Counted from the stretch's first letter, positions 43,098-52,314 are shown. The stretch is 64,000 bases of DNA from Natronosalvus sp042663485 (GCA_042663485.1 JBHTAF010000001.1), one strand, 5' to 3'. Translations and numbers: made by a program. Notes: generated by a model from the letters alone, not told the origin.

Positions 43098-43268
43098 TCA
43101 CTGCCCGACGACGAGGTAGGTCCGCGCGCCGCGGTGCTCGAGCGAGACGGCGTCGGTGTCGACGCTCGTGCGAACGAACTCCTCGACACCGGCGGCGTCG
43201 AGGTCGGTGACGTCGATTCGCCGCGTGCGTTGCTGTCTCGAGTCGTCGTGGGTCGAAGCGGTGTGCAT
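43098..43268 (-). CDS. Small acidic haloarchaeal protein
   Basis: A 56-residue frame from ATG 43268 to TGA 43098, starting MHTASTHDDSRQQRTRRIDV and continuing with VEEFVRTSVDTDAVSLEHRG to VVGQ. Codon use is typical of the genome (C or G at nearly all third positions), and the residue pattern suggests strand-helix-strand. It lies 82 nt upstream of the cysteine-cluster gene in the same direction and may share its transcript. No family recognised. Confidence 0.6.
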   Translation of the reverse strand: MHTASTHDDSRQQRTRRIDVTDLDAAGVEEFVRTSVDTDAVSLEHRGARTYLVVGQ

Positions 43269-43411
43269 ACGTTGGCATTCGACCCGACCAACGTGAAGTC
43301 GATCCGTCCGCAGTGAAAGTGAAACTGATGACGGATACGGGCTCGATAGCGCCCGAATGGCCCGAAAACGACGTCCCCCTTCTCAGCCGAGCGTACTCAC
43401 CGACGGCCAAT

Positions 43412-43834
43412 TCACCCGAGTGTGCTCACCGATACCCGGTGTGGGCCATTGGCCGTCTCGAAGGCCGCCGACTCGACGATCGACTCCCGCGCTCGTTCGG
43501 CCCACGCTTCGAGCGCGTCGGCGCGTTGCTCTCGGACCGTTCCGGCACTCGCCTCGCCGTCGACGTGCTGTTCGACGTCCTCGAGCGTCGGATACGCCGC
43601 GACGGTTTCGGCGTCGAGTAGATCCGCGGCCTCGAGGTGAACGGCACCGGTTTCGGTCGAATCGTCGACCCGGTAGACGTGCAGGCGGGCGCGCATTCGG
43701 CCGTGGAAGGGCGGCGTCGCCCGCAGAACCGCTCGGCCAGGGTTCTCACGGGTGTAGACGAACGCGTTCACCACGTCCTCGGCGGCGACGGCCAGCGAGC
43801 GAATCGTTGTGGGATCGCGTGCGTCCCCCGACAT
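43412..43834 (-). CDS. Conserved-looking haloarchaeal protein
   Basis: A 140-residue protein starting MSGDARDPTTIRSLAVAAED. It contains VVNAFVYTRENPGRAVLRAT and FHGRMRARLHVYRVDD, suggesting an alpha/beta fold, and an acidic helical C-terminal half. Nothing identifies a function. The longer frame is Arg-rich and rejected. It begins 52 nt downstream of cbiZ in the same direction, so it may be a trailing gene of the cobalamin operon. Confidence 0.7.
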   Translation of the reverse strand: MSGDARDPTTIRSLAVAAEDVVNAFVYTRENPGRAVLRATPPFHGRMRARLHVYRVDDSTETGAVHLEAADLLDAETVAAYPTLEDVEQHVDGEASAGTVREQRADALEAWAERARESIVESAAFETANGPHRVSVSTLG

Positions 43835-43886
43835 GGTAGATCGCAGGTGGCGAACGGGCAAATATGCTTGCTCGAGGTGAGTCGGA

Positions 43887-44741
43887 TCACGGGCGAAAGA
43901 CCGTCGCCCGCGCGTCCGTCGAGACGCCGTACTCGGCCGTCTGGACGCTCGCCGGAATCGTCGCGTCGGTTCCCTCGTACCGGGACGCCAGTGACGCCGT
44001 GATCGCCTCCCGAACGCACGCCCGGGTCGCCGCGCCGACGGCCGTCGCACTGCCCGAGAACGGGAGGTTGGAGCCAGACGGGTCGTGGCCGACGACGATC
44101 GCGTCCGTCGTCGTTCCAGGGAAGCCCGTTCGCGCGAGGAGCGTCGCCGCCTTCGCTTCCGCCGCAACCGCGAGGAGGTTCTCGAGGGCTCCCGCCTCGA
44201 GCGCGTGGGTCGTCCCGACGATCAGGTTGACCGTGCCGGCGTGGCGCTCGCTTCCTCGCTCGCCCCCATCGTCCCTATCGTCCCCCGTGTTCGACCCCTC
44301 GCTCCGCTCGAGGGAGTCGGGCTCGAGCCGTCCGTCGGGCAACGACCCTCCCGCGGGATCCATCGGCAACGCGGCCGGGTTCGAGATGCCGGCCGTGGCG
44401 TAGACCGTGACCGACCCGCAGCGGGCGCCGCGCGCGTGCTCCAGGTCGACGCCGGTGAGCAGGACGGGGCGATCACGCTGGCCGTCCACAAAACCCGCCC
44501 GCTCGAGGCGCGCCTCGACGTAGCGCTCGAGGTCGTCACAGTGCCAGCCTTCGGGAACCGAGACGTTGAACGCCCGGTCGGTTCGCGATCGGCCGCCGTT
44601 CCAGCCCGAGGAGAGCCACTCGGCCCCGGGCCGGTGGACACAGAGGATGCCGTCGGTTCGCTCGGCTCGGTACTCGGCGTCGGCGTCGGCATCGGTGTCG
44701 GTGTGGACGTTGGCGTCGGCATCGGCGTCAGTGTTACCCAT
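43887..44741 (-). CDS. cbiZ: Adenosylcobinamide amidohydrolase
   Basis: A 284-residue enzyme that cleaves the aminopropanol side chain of (pseudo)cobinamides to cobyric acid, letting archaea salvage corrinoids. Family features include RAFNVSVPEGWHCDDLERYV, LTGVDLEHARGARCGSVTVYATAG and the C-terminal TDAIVVGH with GSATAVGAATRACVREAI. The N-terminus is a tandem Asp/Ala repeat (DADADANVHTDTDADADA) encoded by a hexamer repeat. The start at 44741 overlaps the cobD stop by 8 nt. CbiZ feeds the CbiB reaction encoded in the same operon. Confidence 0.92.
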   Translation of the reverse strand: MGNTDADADANVHTDTDADADAEYRAERTDGILCVHRPGAEWLSSGWNGGRSRTDRAFNVSVPEGWHCDDLERYVEARLERAGFVDGQRDRPVLLTGVDLEHARGARCGSVTVYATAGISNPAALPMDPAGGSLPDGRLEPDSLERSEGSNTGDDRDDGGERGSERHAGTVNLIVGTTHALEAGALENLLAVAAEAKAATLLARTGFPGTTTDAIVVGHDPSGSNLPFSGSATAVGAATRACVREAITASLASRYEGTDATIPASVQTAEYGVSTDARATVFRP

Positions 44742-45819
44742 CCACCAACACCTCGAGAAGCCGATCGTTCGCGTCGCGGTCCTTGACTGCCACGCGGACG
44801 TGGGACTCGAGCCCGCGGAAGGATCGGGCGTCCCGTATGACGATCCCGGCCTCACGGGTTCGCTCGAGGAGGTCGTCGACGGGATCGGTCGCCGCGCTGT
44901 CACCATCGACGGAACCGGCTGCCCCGCCGTCACCGCCGTCGCCGTCGACCTCGAGCAACAGGAACGGCGCGCTCGAGGGGGCCACCACGTAGCGGCCGTC
45001 CGCCAGCAGCGCCTCGCGCAGCCGCTCTCGCTCTTCGGCGACTCGCTCTCGCGTGTCGCGGACGAACGCCGTCTGCCCCATGCAGTACGCGCCGACGGCG
45101 GCTGCGGGCGAGCCGAGGTTCCACGTGCGACGGGCCGCCTCGAGGCGCTCGCCGAGCGGGCCGAACGCGACGGCAAACCCCGCTCTGAGCCCCGGCAGCC
45201 CGAAGAGTTTGGTGAGCGAGCGGGCGACGACGACGCAGTCGTCTTCCCGTCGAGCCATCGATTCCTGCTCGGTGAACCCCAGAAACGCCTCGTCGACGAG
45301 CAGCGTCGTCCCGGCCGCTCGGCACCGATCGGCTAGCCCCTCGAGCCGCGAGCGATCGGGGAGGTCGCCCGTGGGGTTGTTCGGCGTGCAGACGACGACC
45401 ACGTCGACATCCCGCAGCGACTCGACCGCGAGGTCGCACACCGCCTCGTGGGGGACGAACCGCGGCGTCGCTCCCTGGAGGCGAACCTCCCGGGCGTACT
45501 CGCCGAAACTCGGGTGCGGAACGACGGCGAGATCGCCCGGCTCGAGGGTCACCTCGAGGGCGAGGCGAATCGCGGCGAGGCCGCCCGGCGTCGGCACGAC
45601 AGCGGACGGGTCACAGCCGACGTAGGTTCCGGCAGCGTCCCGGTACGCTGGATACCCGTCGTTCGGATACCGCCGGGCCGACTGGAGCGCGTCGGCGTAG
45701 ACCGACTCGACGCCCGCCGGCGTCCGCGGATTCGTGTTCGCCGAGAAGTCGAGCAGCGAGCGGTCGGGTTCCCCGCCGTGGGGAACGCGCCCTTCGTCGT
45801 CGATGGCGTCAGGATGCAT
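44734..45819 (-). CDS. cobD: Threonine-phosphate decarboxylase-like aminotransferase
   Basis: A 361-residue PLP enzyme of the HisC/CobD group that makes (R)-1-amino-2-propanol phosphate, the linker of the cobalamin nucleotide loop. It has DFSANTNPRTPAGV, CTPNNPTGDLPDR and the PLP lysine in SLTKLFGLPGLRAGFAV. The start at 45819 (MHPDAIDDEGRVPHGG) fits the CobD N-terminus and overlaps the cobT-like stop by 11 nt. Histidinol-phosphate aminotransferase is the alternative, but the operon context favours CobD. Confidence 0.9.
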   Translation of the reverse strand: MHPDAIDDEGRVPHGGEPDRSLLDFSANTNPRTPAGVESVYADALQSARRYPNDGYPAYRDAAGTYVGCDPSAVVPTPGGLAAIRLALEVTLEPGDLAVVPHPSFGEYAREVRLQGATPRFVPHEAVCDLAVESLRDVDVVVVCTPNNPTGDLPDRSRLEGLADRCRAAGTTLLVDEAFLGFTEQESMARREDDCVVVARSLTKLFGLPGLRAGFAVAFGPLGERLEAARRTWNLGSPAAAVGAYCMGQTAFVRDTRERVAEERERLREALLADGRYVVAPSSAPFLLLEVDGDGGDGGAAGSVDGDSAATDPVDDLLERTREAGIVIRDARSFRGLESHVRVAVKDRDANDRLLEVLVDG

Positions 45820-46849
45820 CGCCACCCCTCGAGTCCGGTGATCCCGGCACCTCCGGCGCCGTCTCATTGTCGACGCCCAGTCGCTCGCAGACGACTTCGA
45901 TCCGTCGGCGAACGGTCGCCATCTCTCCAGGCGGAACGAGCGAGAGCGCCCCGCCCATGGCGACGCCCTCTTTCGCCTCCCCGGCGCAGTACCGGGTCAT
46001 CGAGACGTGTTCGCTCCGCTCGAACGCGGGGTCGGTGACGACCACCTCGAGGTCGAACCGGTCGCCGGCCGCTTCGAGGTCGACGCTCGGATCGTCGGCC
46101 ACGAACGAGGTGGTCGCGAGTCGGAGCGGCCCGTCAACCCCGGCGTGGCGGAGGACGGCCGCGACGGCGACCAGTTGCGTCCCCCCGGCGAGGGTCACGT
46201 CGACGCCGGCCTCGAGCGCCCCGGCCGCAACGCCCGTGACCGTGGCCTGGACGGGGTCGCCCACCGCCCGGATCGCCGCCAGTGGATCGCCCTCGCAGTC
46301 GCCGGGCGCGAGGTCGCTCGCCGCTAGCCCCGTCTCGACGACCGCCCGCTTGCGCTCGAGCGGATTCCGGGGTAGCGACGACGAGACGCCGATGGGCGCT
46401 CCGAGGGCGGTCGCGACCCCCAGGGCGGTCGTCGTCCCGCCCGGAATCGTCTCGCCGATCAATACCCGGTCTTCGGGGAGCGTCGCGCCGAACCGGCGGG
46501 CCCGGTCGTAGATCCCCGCAGCGTCCGGTACCGCGACGGCCTCGCGAACGTCGGCGCCTGGATCGGCCGCGAGGTCGACCGTCGGGGCGGCCGTCGGTTC
46601 GAACAGGCCGGCCTCGAGCACCGTCGCGTCGAAGCCGACGACCTCCCGAACGGCGCGGGTGATCGCCGCCGGGGTCGGGCACCCGGCCGGGCTCACCGGG
46701 GTGATGGGCGCGGCCGTCGGCCGACCGTAGACGAGGATTTCGGCGTCTGCTGGCGGCGTGTAACCCATCACTTCGGTCGACGCCCCGGCGGCACTGAGCC
46801 CGTCGATGAGTCCCGTTTCGGTCGACCCGGCGGCGAGGAGGACTCTCAT
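45809..46849 (-). CDS. CobT-like nicotinate-nucleotide phosphoribosyltransferase
   Basis: A 346-residue protein of the archaeal CobT-like group (UPF0284), predicted to activate the lower-ligand base as its alpha-ribotide. It has LLAAGSTETGLIDGLSAAGA, IGETIPGGTTTALGVATALG and TLAGGTQLVAVAAVLRHAG. The start at 46849 overlaps cobY by 4 nt (ATGA). Whether it uses dimethylbenzimidazole or another base is not known from sequence. In the pathway it supplies the ribotide joined by CobS. Confidence 0.88.
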   Translation of the reverse strand: MRVLLAAGSTETGLIDGLSAAGASTEVMGYTPPADAEILVYGRPTAAPITPVSPAGCPTPAAITRAVREVVGFDATVLEAGLFEPTAAPTVDLAADPGADVREAVAVPDAAGIYDRARRFGATLPEDRVLIGETIPGGTTTALGVATALGAPIGVSSSLPRNPLERKRAVVETGLAASDLAPGDCEGDPLAAIRAVGDPVQATVTGVAAGALEAGVDVTLAGGTQLVAVAAVLRHAGVDGPLRLATTSFVADDPSVDLEAAGDRFDLEVVVTDPAFERSEHVSMTRYCAGEAKEGVAMGGALSLVPPGEMATVRRRIEVVCERLGVDNETAPEVPGSPDSRGGDAS

Positions 46850-47568
46850 CGGAACGCCTCCTCTTCCTCCTCCCCGTCGCCGTTCCCATCGCGGCAGTAC
46901 GTCTTCGCCACGCGGGCGTCTGTTCGTCTGTTCACGTTACAGGCCAGTCTGTGGTCGTAGCTGCGTGCAATCATCGTTTCACTGGAGGTGCCGACGACGT
47001 TGACCCCGGTCGGTACGAGGTGGCGGTCTGACTCGAGCGTCGCGTCGACGCTGAACCCGAGCCGTCGTTTCAGCGCGGTCGGGACGCAGACGGTCATCGA
47101 CGGCGCCGGCGCTTCCCCGCCGTCACCGCCTTCCTGTCTCCTCGCCCGAACGCGGCGCCGGTACCGCTCGAGAACGTCGTCTACCGTCGCCACCTCGAGC
47201 AACGGAAGATCCGCGGCCACGGTCAGCACCGGCGTCGAAATCGGGGACGAGTCCGACTCGAGGATCGACCCGAGGTCGGTGACGTACCCGTCGCCGGCGG
47301 TCTCGATGACCCGTTCGGGCGTGGCAGGCGTGGTGGTCTCGACGCCCCCGTCGATCTCACGGGAACGCGAACAATCGCGTTCCGCCAGATGCTCGTGAGT
47401 GTCGGGCGCGTTCGGCGAAACCGCGACGGTAATCCGGTCGACCGCGCTCGCCTCGAGCGCCGCGAGAACCCGATCGATCATCGCGACGCCGCCGATCTCG
47501 TACAGCGGCTTTTCGACTTGGCTCTCCAGTCGAGTTCCCTGCCCGCCGGCCATCACCAGAGCGTCCAC
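46846..47568 (-). CDS. cobY: GTP:adenosylcobinamide-phosphate guanylyltransferase
   Basis: A 240-residue nucleotidyltransferase, the archaeal functional replacement of the bacterial CobU guanylyltransferase. It begins with DALVMAGGQGTRLESQVEKP, the nucleotide-binding loop, and later has LTVAADLPLLEVATVDDVLE. GTG 47568 is the start, overlapping the cobS stop by 16 nt. It makes adenosylcobinamide-GDP for CobS. A hydrophilic loop with EGGDGGEAPA interrupts the C-terminal half. Confidence 0.92.
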   Translation of the reverse strand: MDALVMAGGQGTRLESQVEKPLYEIGGVAMIDRVLAALEASAVDRITVAVSPNAPDTHEHLAERDCSRSREIDGGVETTTPATPERVIETAGDGYVTDLGSILESDSSPISTPVLTVAADLPLLEVATVDDVLERYRRRVRARRQEGGDGGEAPAPSMTVCVPTALKRRLGFSVDATLESDRHLVPTGVNVVGTSSETMIARSYDHRLACNVNRRTDARVAKTYCRDGNGDGEEEEEAFR

Positions 47569-48359
47569 GCGATCACCCCCAGGTGGACGCCGAGCAGGCG
47601 TCCGGCCTCGTTTGCCGCCCCGAAGACGTCGCCGGAGACGCCGTCGAGTCTTCGTCGGGCCCAGAGCCACGGAAGGGCGGTTCCCGCGAGCGCGCCGACG
47701 AGAGCCGCGGCCGCGGCCGGGTGGGGCCATGTCAGCGCGACCGCCGGAATCGCCAGCGCCGCGGGACCGAGAAACGTAGACGGGCCCACGGCGTCCGTCA
47801 ACTGCGAGCCGAATCCCTCGTGAGCGGCCGTCCCGAAGCAGGCCATCGCGGCCATTCCAGTCTTGGCGCCGACCTCAGCGGCGACGGCGACGCCCACGGC
47901 GACCGCGACGGGCGCGACAGCGAGCGCGAGCGCGCCCAATACGAGTCCCGCCACGACCAGCGAGACGGAGAGCAGCGCGCCGACGCCGGTCGTCGTGTCC
48001 GTCATGACGGCCCGCCGGCGATCGGCGTCGCCGTGGACGACGAGCGCGTCGCCGAGGTCGGCGACGCCGTCGAGATGGTGGATCCCGGTCAGGCCGAAGA
48101 CGGCCAGCAGGTATCCGAAGGCAATCGACTCGGCCGGAAGCCAGGTTGAAGCGAGGAAGACGATTGTCGCCAGGGTCCCGACGATCCATCCCACTATCGT
48201 GAAGGTCCACGGCCTCGAGCAAAACGCCTCCCAGTCGTCGCTCGCGGCGGTAGTTTCCCCGCCCGCGTTTCGCGACCTCGAACCGACGGGGAGCCGCGTC
48301 AGGAAGGCAATCGCTCCACTGAGGGCACGAACGGGGACGCCGACTCGGCCGCCGATCAC
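47553..48359 (-). CDS. cobS: Cobalamin-5'-phosphate synthase
   Basis: A 268-residue membrane enzyme with about six hydrophobic segments that joins adenosylcobinamide-GDP to the alpha-ribotide. The CDP-alcohol-like motif HHLDGVADLGDALVVHGDAD, with its aspartates, and VMTDTTTGVGA are typical. GTG 48359 in a GTGA overlap with cbiB fixes the start. A longer frame upstream would run antisense-like within cbiB and is rejected. Confidence 0.94.
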   Translation of the reverse strand: MIGGRVGVPVRALSGAIAFLTRLPVGSRSRNAGGETTAASDDWEAFCSRPWTFTIVGWIVGTLATIVFLASTWLPAESIAFGYLLAVFGLTGIHHLDGVADLGDALVVHGDADRRRAVMTDTTTGVGALLSVSLVVAGLVLGALALAVAPVAVAVGVAVAAEVGAKTGMAAMACFGTAAHEGFGSQLTDAVGPSTFLGPAALAIPAVALTWPHPAAAAALVGALAGTALPWLWARRRLDGVSGDVFGAANEAGRLLGVHLGVIAWTLW

Positions 48360-49342
48360 GGCACCACCCCCCGGACGCGGGTCGCGACGAAATCGGTGGT
48401 TGGCGCGATCAAGGCCTCGAGCGTCGGGGCGGACGCCGCACAGACTGCCGCCACCACCACAAGCGCGGCGGCGGCCATGCCGACCACCGACACCGCACGC
48501 TGGCCGTCCTCCAGGCTCGGGAGCGACCCCTTGGGGTTCAAAACGTACGCTCCCGGCTTCTCGAGACGGACGTCGAGCGCGCACGCAAGCGTCGCCATCG
48601 GCCACCCTGAGTTCGGCGAGTCGGGAATCCGCGCCCAGCGACGGGCGCAGAGCAGCGTTCGCGGTCGCCATGTCGCCAGGACGAGACAGCACGCGGTGGC
48701 TCGAGCGGGGACGGCCATCACGAGGTCGTCGAGGCGGGCACTGGCGGTGCCAATCGGTTTCGACGGATAGCCGAGCATCGAGTCCAGGGTATTGACGCCC
48801 TTGACCCAGGCGGCGGCCGCCGCAGCGGCGGGGAGCGAGATCGGACCGAGAAGCGCGAACGGGAGGAGCGTCGCGGCGAACCCGTCGGCGAGGTTCTCGG
48901 CCGCGCTCTCGACTGCCGCCGAACGGATTTCGGCGTCCGTGAGCGAGTCCACGTCGCGTCCGACGAGGCCACGAACGCGCTCGCGGGCGGTCTCGAGGTC
49001 GTCCCCGGTCGCCGTGAGGACCGCTCGCGTCAGGTCAAGGAGCGCGCGGAGGCTCGTGGTCAGAAAGAGGATGAGCGCGGCGGCGACCGCGCCGTAGAAG
49101 GGGTCGATCCCTCCCGTCGCGACGACGAGATACCCCGCGATCATCGCCGGAATCAGGGGAACGAATAGGGCGACGAGGAATCCGATTCGACGCTGCGTTC
49201 GATCGTTCGCGGACCAAGGCCGGTCAAGTCGATCGATCAGTCGACCCAGCCACGCCACGGGGTGACAACGCGTCGGCGGTTCCCCGACCAGCAGATCGAG
49301 ACTGAGCGCCAGGCCGATCGCGGCGAGCGTTTGTACCGTCAT
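48356..49342 (-). CDS. cbiB: Adenosylcobinamide-phosphate synthase
   Basis: A 328-residue membrane protein that attaches aminopropanol phosphate to adenosylcobyric acid. Family motifs are LLVGEPPTRCHPVAWLGRLI near the start, SAAENLADGFAATLLPFALL and KGVNTLDSMLGYPSKPI. About five membrane segments. It overlaps the HAD gene by 4 nt upstream (ATGA) and cobS by 4 nt downstream. CobD and CbiZ from the same operon supply its two substrates. Confidence 0.95.
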   Translation of the reverse strand: MTVQTLAAIGLALSLDLLVGEPPTRCHPVAWLGRLIDRLDRPWSANDRTQRRIGFLVALFVPLIPAMIAGYLVVATGGIDPFYGAVAAALILFLTTSLRALLDLTRAVLTATGDDLETARERVRGLVGRDVDSLTDAEIRSAAVESAAENLADGFAATLLPFALLGPISLPAAAAAAAWVKGVNTLDSMLGYPSKPIGTASARLDDLVMAVPARATACCLVLATWRPRTLLCARRWARIPDSPNSGWPMATLACALDVRLEKPGAYVLNPKGSLPSLEDGQRAVSVVGMAAAALVVVAAVCAASAPTLEALIAPTTDFVATRVRGVVP

Positions 49343-50073
49343 TTCACGTGGTCACTCGAGTCGTCGTTCGAACCGCTGTCACTCGAATCGCCGTCACAGG
49401 CCGGCTCTCCGCCGGTCGGCGCCGTCGCCGAACTGTTTTCTAACACCAATTCGAGCCGATCGGGGACCGACTCGAGAGGCGTCTCCTCGAGCACGATCGA
49501 CGTTCCCCCGGCCGCGTCGACGCCGCCGTCGGTTCGCGGATCGTCGCCCACGTGGACCAGGTCGGTGACGTCGACCCCGAGCCGTCGCGCCGTCGTCTCG
49601 AAGATGTGCGGCGATGGTTTGCGCCACCCACAGCCGACGCTCGTCACGACGGCGTCGAAGTCGTCTCGCTCGAGCGTCGAGCGAGCGAGTGTCCGGCCGA
49701 CCAGTTCCGGAACGGCGCAGTTCGAACAGACGGCGACGGATCCGGCCTCGCGAGCGGCCTCGACCGCACGACGGGCGCCGATCCGGGTCTCGACGTCGGG
49801 GTCGAACGCGGCGACGACGGCCCGACGAACGACGTTCCCCGCCCCGGTCTCTCGCCACTCGACGCCGGCGCTCGAGAGCGCCCGGCCGACGTGGGCCGGG
49901 AGCGGCACCTCCGCACCCTCGGGGGCGTCGATGGTCGGGCGAGCGTAGCGCTCGGCCCAGTCGCCGGGGACCGCCACGCCGCGTTTCTCGAGTTCGGACG
50001 CGACCGCCGTCGCCGGGTCCGCAGGGCGGTCGACGGCGACGAGCGTGCCGAACAGGTCGAACGAAACTGCCAC
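49339..50073 (-). CDS. HAD-superfamily hydrolase leading the cobalamin operon
   Basis: A 244-residue phosphatase-like protein with the nucleophile motif SFDLFGTLVAVD, a cap domain, the Lys in CGWRKPSPHIFE and the acidic motif HVGDDPRTDGGVDAAG. GTG 50073 places motif I at the N-terminus as usual. It is first in the overlapping cobalamin operon, which otherwise lacks an alpha-ribazole-phosphate or cobalamin-phosphate phosphatase. I infer that it fills that role, but generic nucleotide or phosphoglycolate phosphatases look similar. An acidic tail (SSDSGSNDDSSDHVK) ends it. Confidence 0.85.
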   Translation of the reverse strand: MAVSFDLFGTLVAVDRPADPATAVASELEKRGVAVPGDWAERYARPTIDAPEGAEVPLPAHVGRALSSAGVEWRETGAGNVVRRAVVAAFDPDVETRIGARRAVEAAREAGSVAVCSNCAVPELVGRTLARSTLERDDFDAVVTSVGCGWRKPSPHIFETTARRLGVDVTDLVHVGDDPRTDGGVDAAGGTSIVLEETPLESVPDRLELVLENSSATAPTGGEPACDGDSSDSGSNDDSSDHVK

Positions 50074-50173
50074 GTGCGTGTGACTGGTGCAAGTCAACTT
50101 GAGTTTCGCGGTCTGCGCCGGCCACAGATTCGTCACTCGGAAGACGTTTTCCCTCATCCTCTGATCGAATCCT

Positions 50174-50599
50174 ATGCGAGCGAAAACGAGTCGATTACTC
50201 GGCTCGATCCCCGCACTGATCGCCGTCGGGACGCTTCCAGTAGCGATTCTCGCCTGGTTTACGGTCGGCGTGTCAGCGGCCGTCTTCGTCGTACTCTTCT
50301 GCTGGGTCGGCCTGCTGCCGCTGTCGGGGGTGCTCATCGAGGAGGTCCTCGGAATCGACGGCGACCAGCACGACCCGGTGGTTGACGAACGCCGACCTGC
50401 GAGCCCCGACGAATCAGCGACAGACCCCGTCGAGGTCCTCCGGGAACGCTACGCCCGCGGCGAGATCGACGACGAGGCGTTCGAACGCGGTCTCGAGACG
50501 CTGCTCGAGAGCGAAGGGAGCGACCCCGAAACGATCCTCGAGCGCCGGCGGAATCGTTCGGAACCTGGCGACCGAAAAATCGAGCGCGAAACGAGCTAA
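50174..50599 (+). CDS. Two-helix membrane protein with SHOCT domain
   Basis: A 141-residue protein. Two adjacent hydrophobic segments (SIPALIAVGTLPVAILAWF and VGVSAAVFVVLFCWVGLLPL) are followed by a soluble region ending in a SHOCT motif (VEVLRERYARGEIDDEAFER). SHOCT domains are short oligomerisation-like modules of unclear role, common in haloarchaeal small membrane proteins. A T-rich box (CGTTTTCCC) is centred 27 nt upstream of the ATG. Divergent to the cobalamin operon. Confidence 0.85.
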   Translation: MRAKTSRLLGSIPALIAVGTLPVAILAWFTVGVSAAVFVVLFCWVGLLPLSGVLIEEVLGIDGDQHDPVVDERRPASPDESATDPVEVLRERYARGEIDDEAFERGLETLLESEGSDPETILERRRNRSEPGDRKIERETS

Positions 50600-50835
50600 C
50601 GCTAACGCCGTCGCTCAGCGCGTAGAGGGGCTCCCGCGAGGGAACAGATTGCTGGCACGCGAACTGCTCCGGTACTGGATGACCTCGGGAGCCAGTTTCG
50701 TGTACGTGCTCGAGAACTAAAAGTGCTTCTCGATAATTCGGCCACGAACGGGTCGGTACCCGAGGTTTGCATCGCTGGTCGAGTCGAAACAATCACCGCG
50801 TCGCAACCCGCGCGACCGAAGCGCGGCCGTCGAGA
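50600..50835. other. Convergent intergenic region with hairpin
   Basis: No gene seen. An inverted repeat, CGAGAA (50711-50716) with TTCTCG (50727-50732), flanks an A-rich loop and may mark transcript ends of the converging genes. Confidence 0.35.
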
Positions 50836-51432
50836 TTACTGGATCCGGGACAGCTTCTCCTCGATGACCTGCTGGAATCGGTGGTTCACGAAGACGTGCA
50901 CGAACGAGACCGCGAGGAAGGCCGCGACGATCACGCCAGCGAGGGCCGAGAGCGGGATGGCCGAGATTCCGGGGACGCCGAGGAGGCCGGCGGCGAGTAC
51001 CACCGCGCCCACGACGCTCATGGCCGCGTACCACCGATCCCACCGCTCGCGACGGTGGGTGTCCGTGTCTAGGTACATGACCAGTAAATCCGCGTTGTCA
51101 GCCAGGGTGATGAGACCGCGATCCTGGTCGTAATCGACGATACCCGCGTCGTCCATCTTCGGCAGATGCGTCTGGTAGAGGGCGACGTAGACTCGTTTTC
51201 GCTGATCGGAACTCAGGGCGTTGACGTCGGTGTCGTTCTCCCAGGCTGCGATCTGTTCGGCGAGTTCACCCAGCGTTACCGTCTCCTCGGCCTCGAGTAA
51301 GTACGCGAGTACCTCTCGCCGTCGCCGGTTTTTCAGCAACTCGAAGATGACGTCTTTCGAGAGCGTTTCGTCGGTATCGTTCGCCGTAACGGAGGTTATC
51401 TCCTCGGGAAGGGACGTATCGATGGAGGACAT
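50836..51432 (-). CDS. DUF7344-type HTH regulator with membrane anchor
   Basis: A 198-residue protein. The N-terminal winged helix has VIFELLKNRRRREVLAYLLE, TLGELAEQIAAWEN and LYQTHLPKMDDAGIVDYDQD, the pattern of haloarchaeal DUF7344 regulators. Two C-terminal hydrophobic segments follow (YAAMSVVGAVVLAAGLLGV and LSALAGVIVAAFLAVSFVHV), so the regulator is probably tethered to the membrane. The start is ATG 51432 (MSSIDTSLPEE). Signals and targets are unknown. Confidence 0.85.
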   Translation of the reverse strand: MSSIDTSLPEEITSVTANDTDETLSKDVIFELLKNRRRREVLAYLLEAEETVTLGELAEQIAAWENDTDVNALSSDQRKRVYVALYQTHLPKMDDAGIVDYDQDRGLITLADNADLLVMYLDTDTHRRERWDRWYAAMSVVGAVVLAAGLLGVPGISAIPLSALAGVIVAAFLAVSFVHVFVNHRFQQVIEEKLSRIQ

Positions 51433-52314
51433 TACCGGCACCCCCCGCCGGGAACTCGACGCCCGAACGCGGCCGGTCGCGCTCGAGTGCCGCTCGATCG
51501 CACCTGACTCGACCGGCTTCGGAGTCGGGTACGAGTCGGTTCCGTCCACCGTAGTTGATCGTTTACTGCCACCACAGAGCCGCTCGGCTCCGCCGGGGGA
51601 GACCGCTGTCCCGGCGAAGGGATACTCGCAATCACGTTTGACACACCAGTTTCTACGCCAACGGTATCAGTCTTAAACGCGGTCACGTTTTGCATTGGTT
51701 GCGAAGCCGGTACGTCGCCGCTTCTCGTCTCGAACGAGGGTCGTGACGGCTCTCGCTCGAGTCGGTCGAATCGCGACTCGCCCGATGCACCGTTTGTATC
51801 GGCGATAGGGGCTGTATCGAGCGCATACTGGGCCGACCGACCGACGTTTCGCAGAGACGGGGGCCGCTTGAAGCGCGCCCTGCGGGGCGATCGAAAACGG
51901 GCTAGCGAGGGCTCCTCGGGACCACGTTGGCCGGTACGTCCGTCCTTGACGAGCGGGTGGACTCTATCCAGCGACACGCGCGTCCTTCTCGAGAACCGAC
52001 CGCTTAACGGTCGTGGTCGGTTCGTCATCGAAGCCGACCGTTACTCCCCTCAGTCGTCACTTACCGAGTTGTACACAGTCAGTGTGCTCGTGCGAGGCCG
52101 GAGTTGAAGCGCCGTGTGCCTAGGTTGAACCGGCCTCTGGCGAGGGTCGGTCCGACGTTCGATCCGCCGGCGCGGGGTGGCCATCGACCACGCCTACCGA
52201 CGCGCGTCGAGCACCAACCTGCCGAAGGTGGCGCCGTAGCCGGCGGAAAGTCCCTGTTACTCTCGAAACCATGTGACCCCCTTACAAAGACGGCTGGGTT
52301 CTCACCGCCTACTA
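51433..52314. other. Long gap with no recognised gene
   Basis: About 880 nt between the membrane-anchored regulator and TFB. Several frames are open, but their products are Arg/Ser-rich with no haloarchaeal bias. Notable items: AT-rich cttaaa near 51673; an inverted repeat AACCGACC (51994-52001)/GGTCGGTT (52015-52022) around a CTTAA centre with nested GACCG/CGGTC arms; and a TATA-like CTTACAAAG at 52281-52289 that fits the TFB start. It may be degraded coding sequence or hold an unannotated RNA. Confidence 0.4.
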
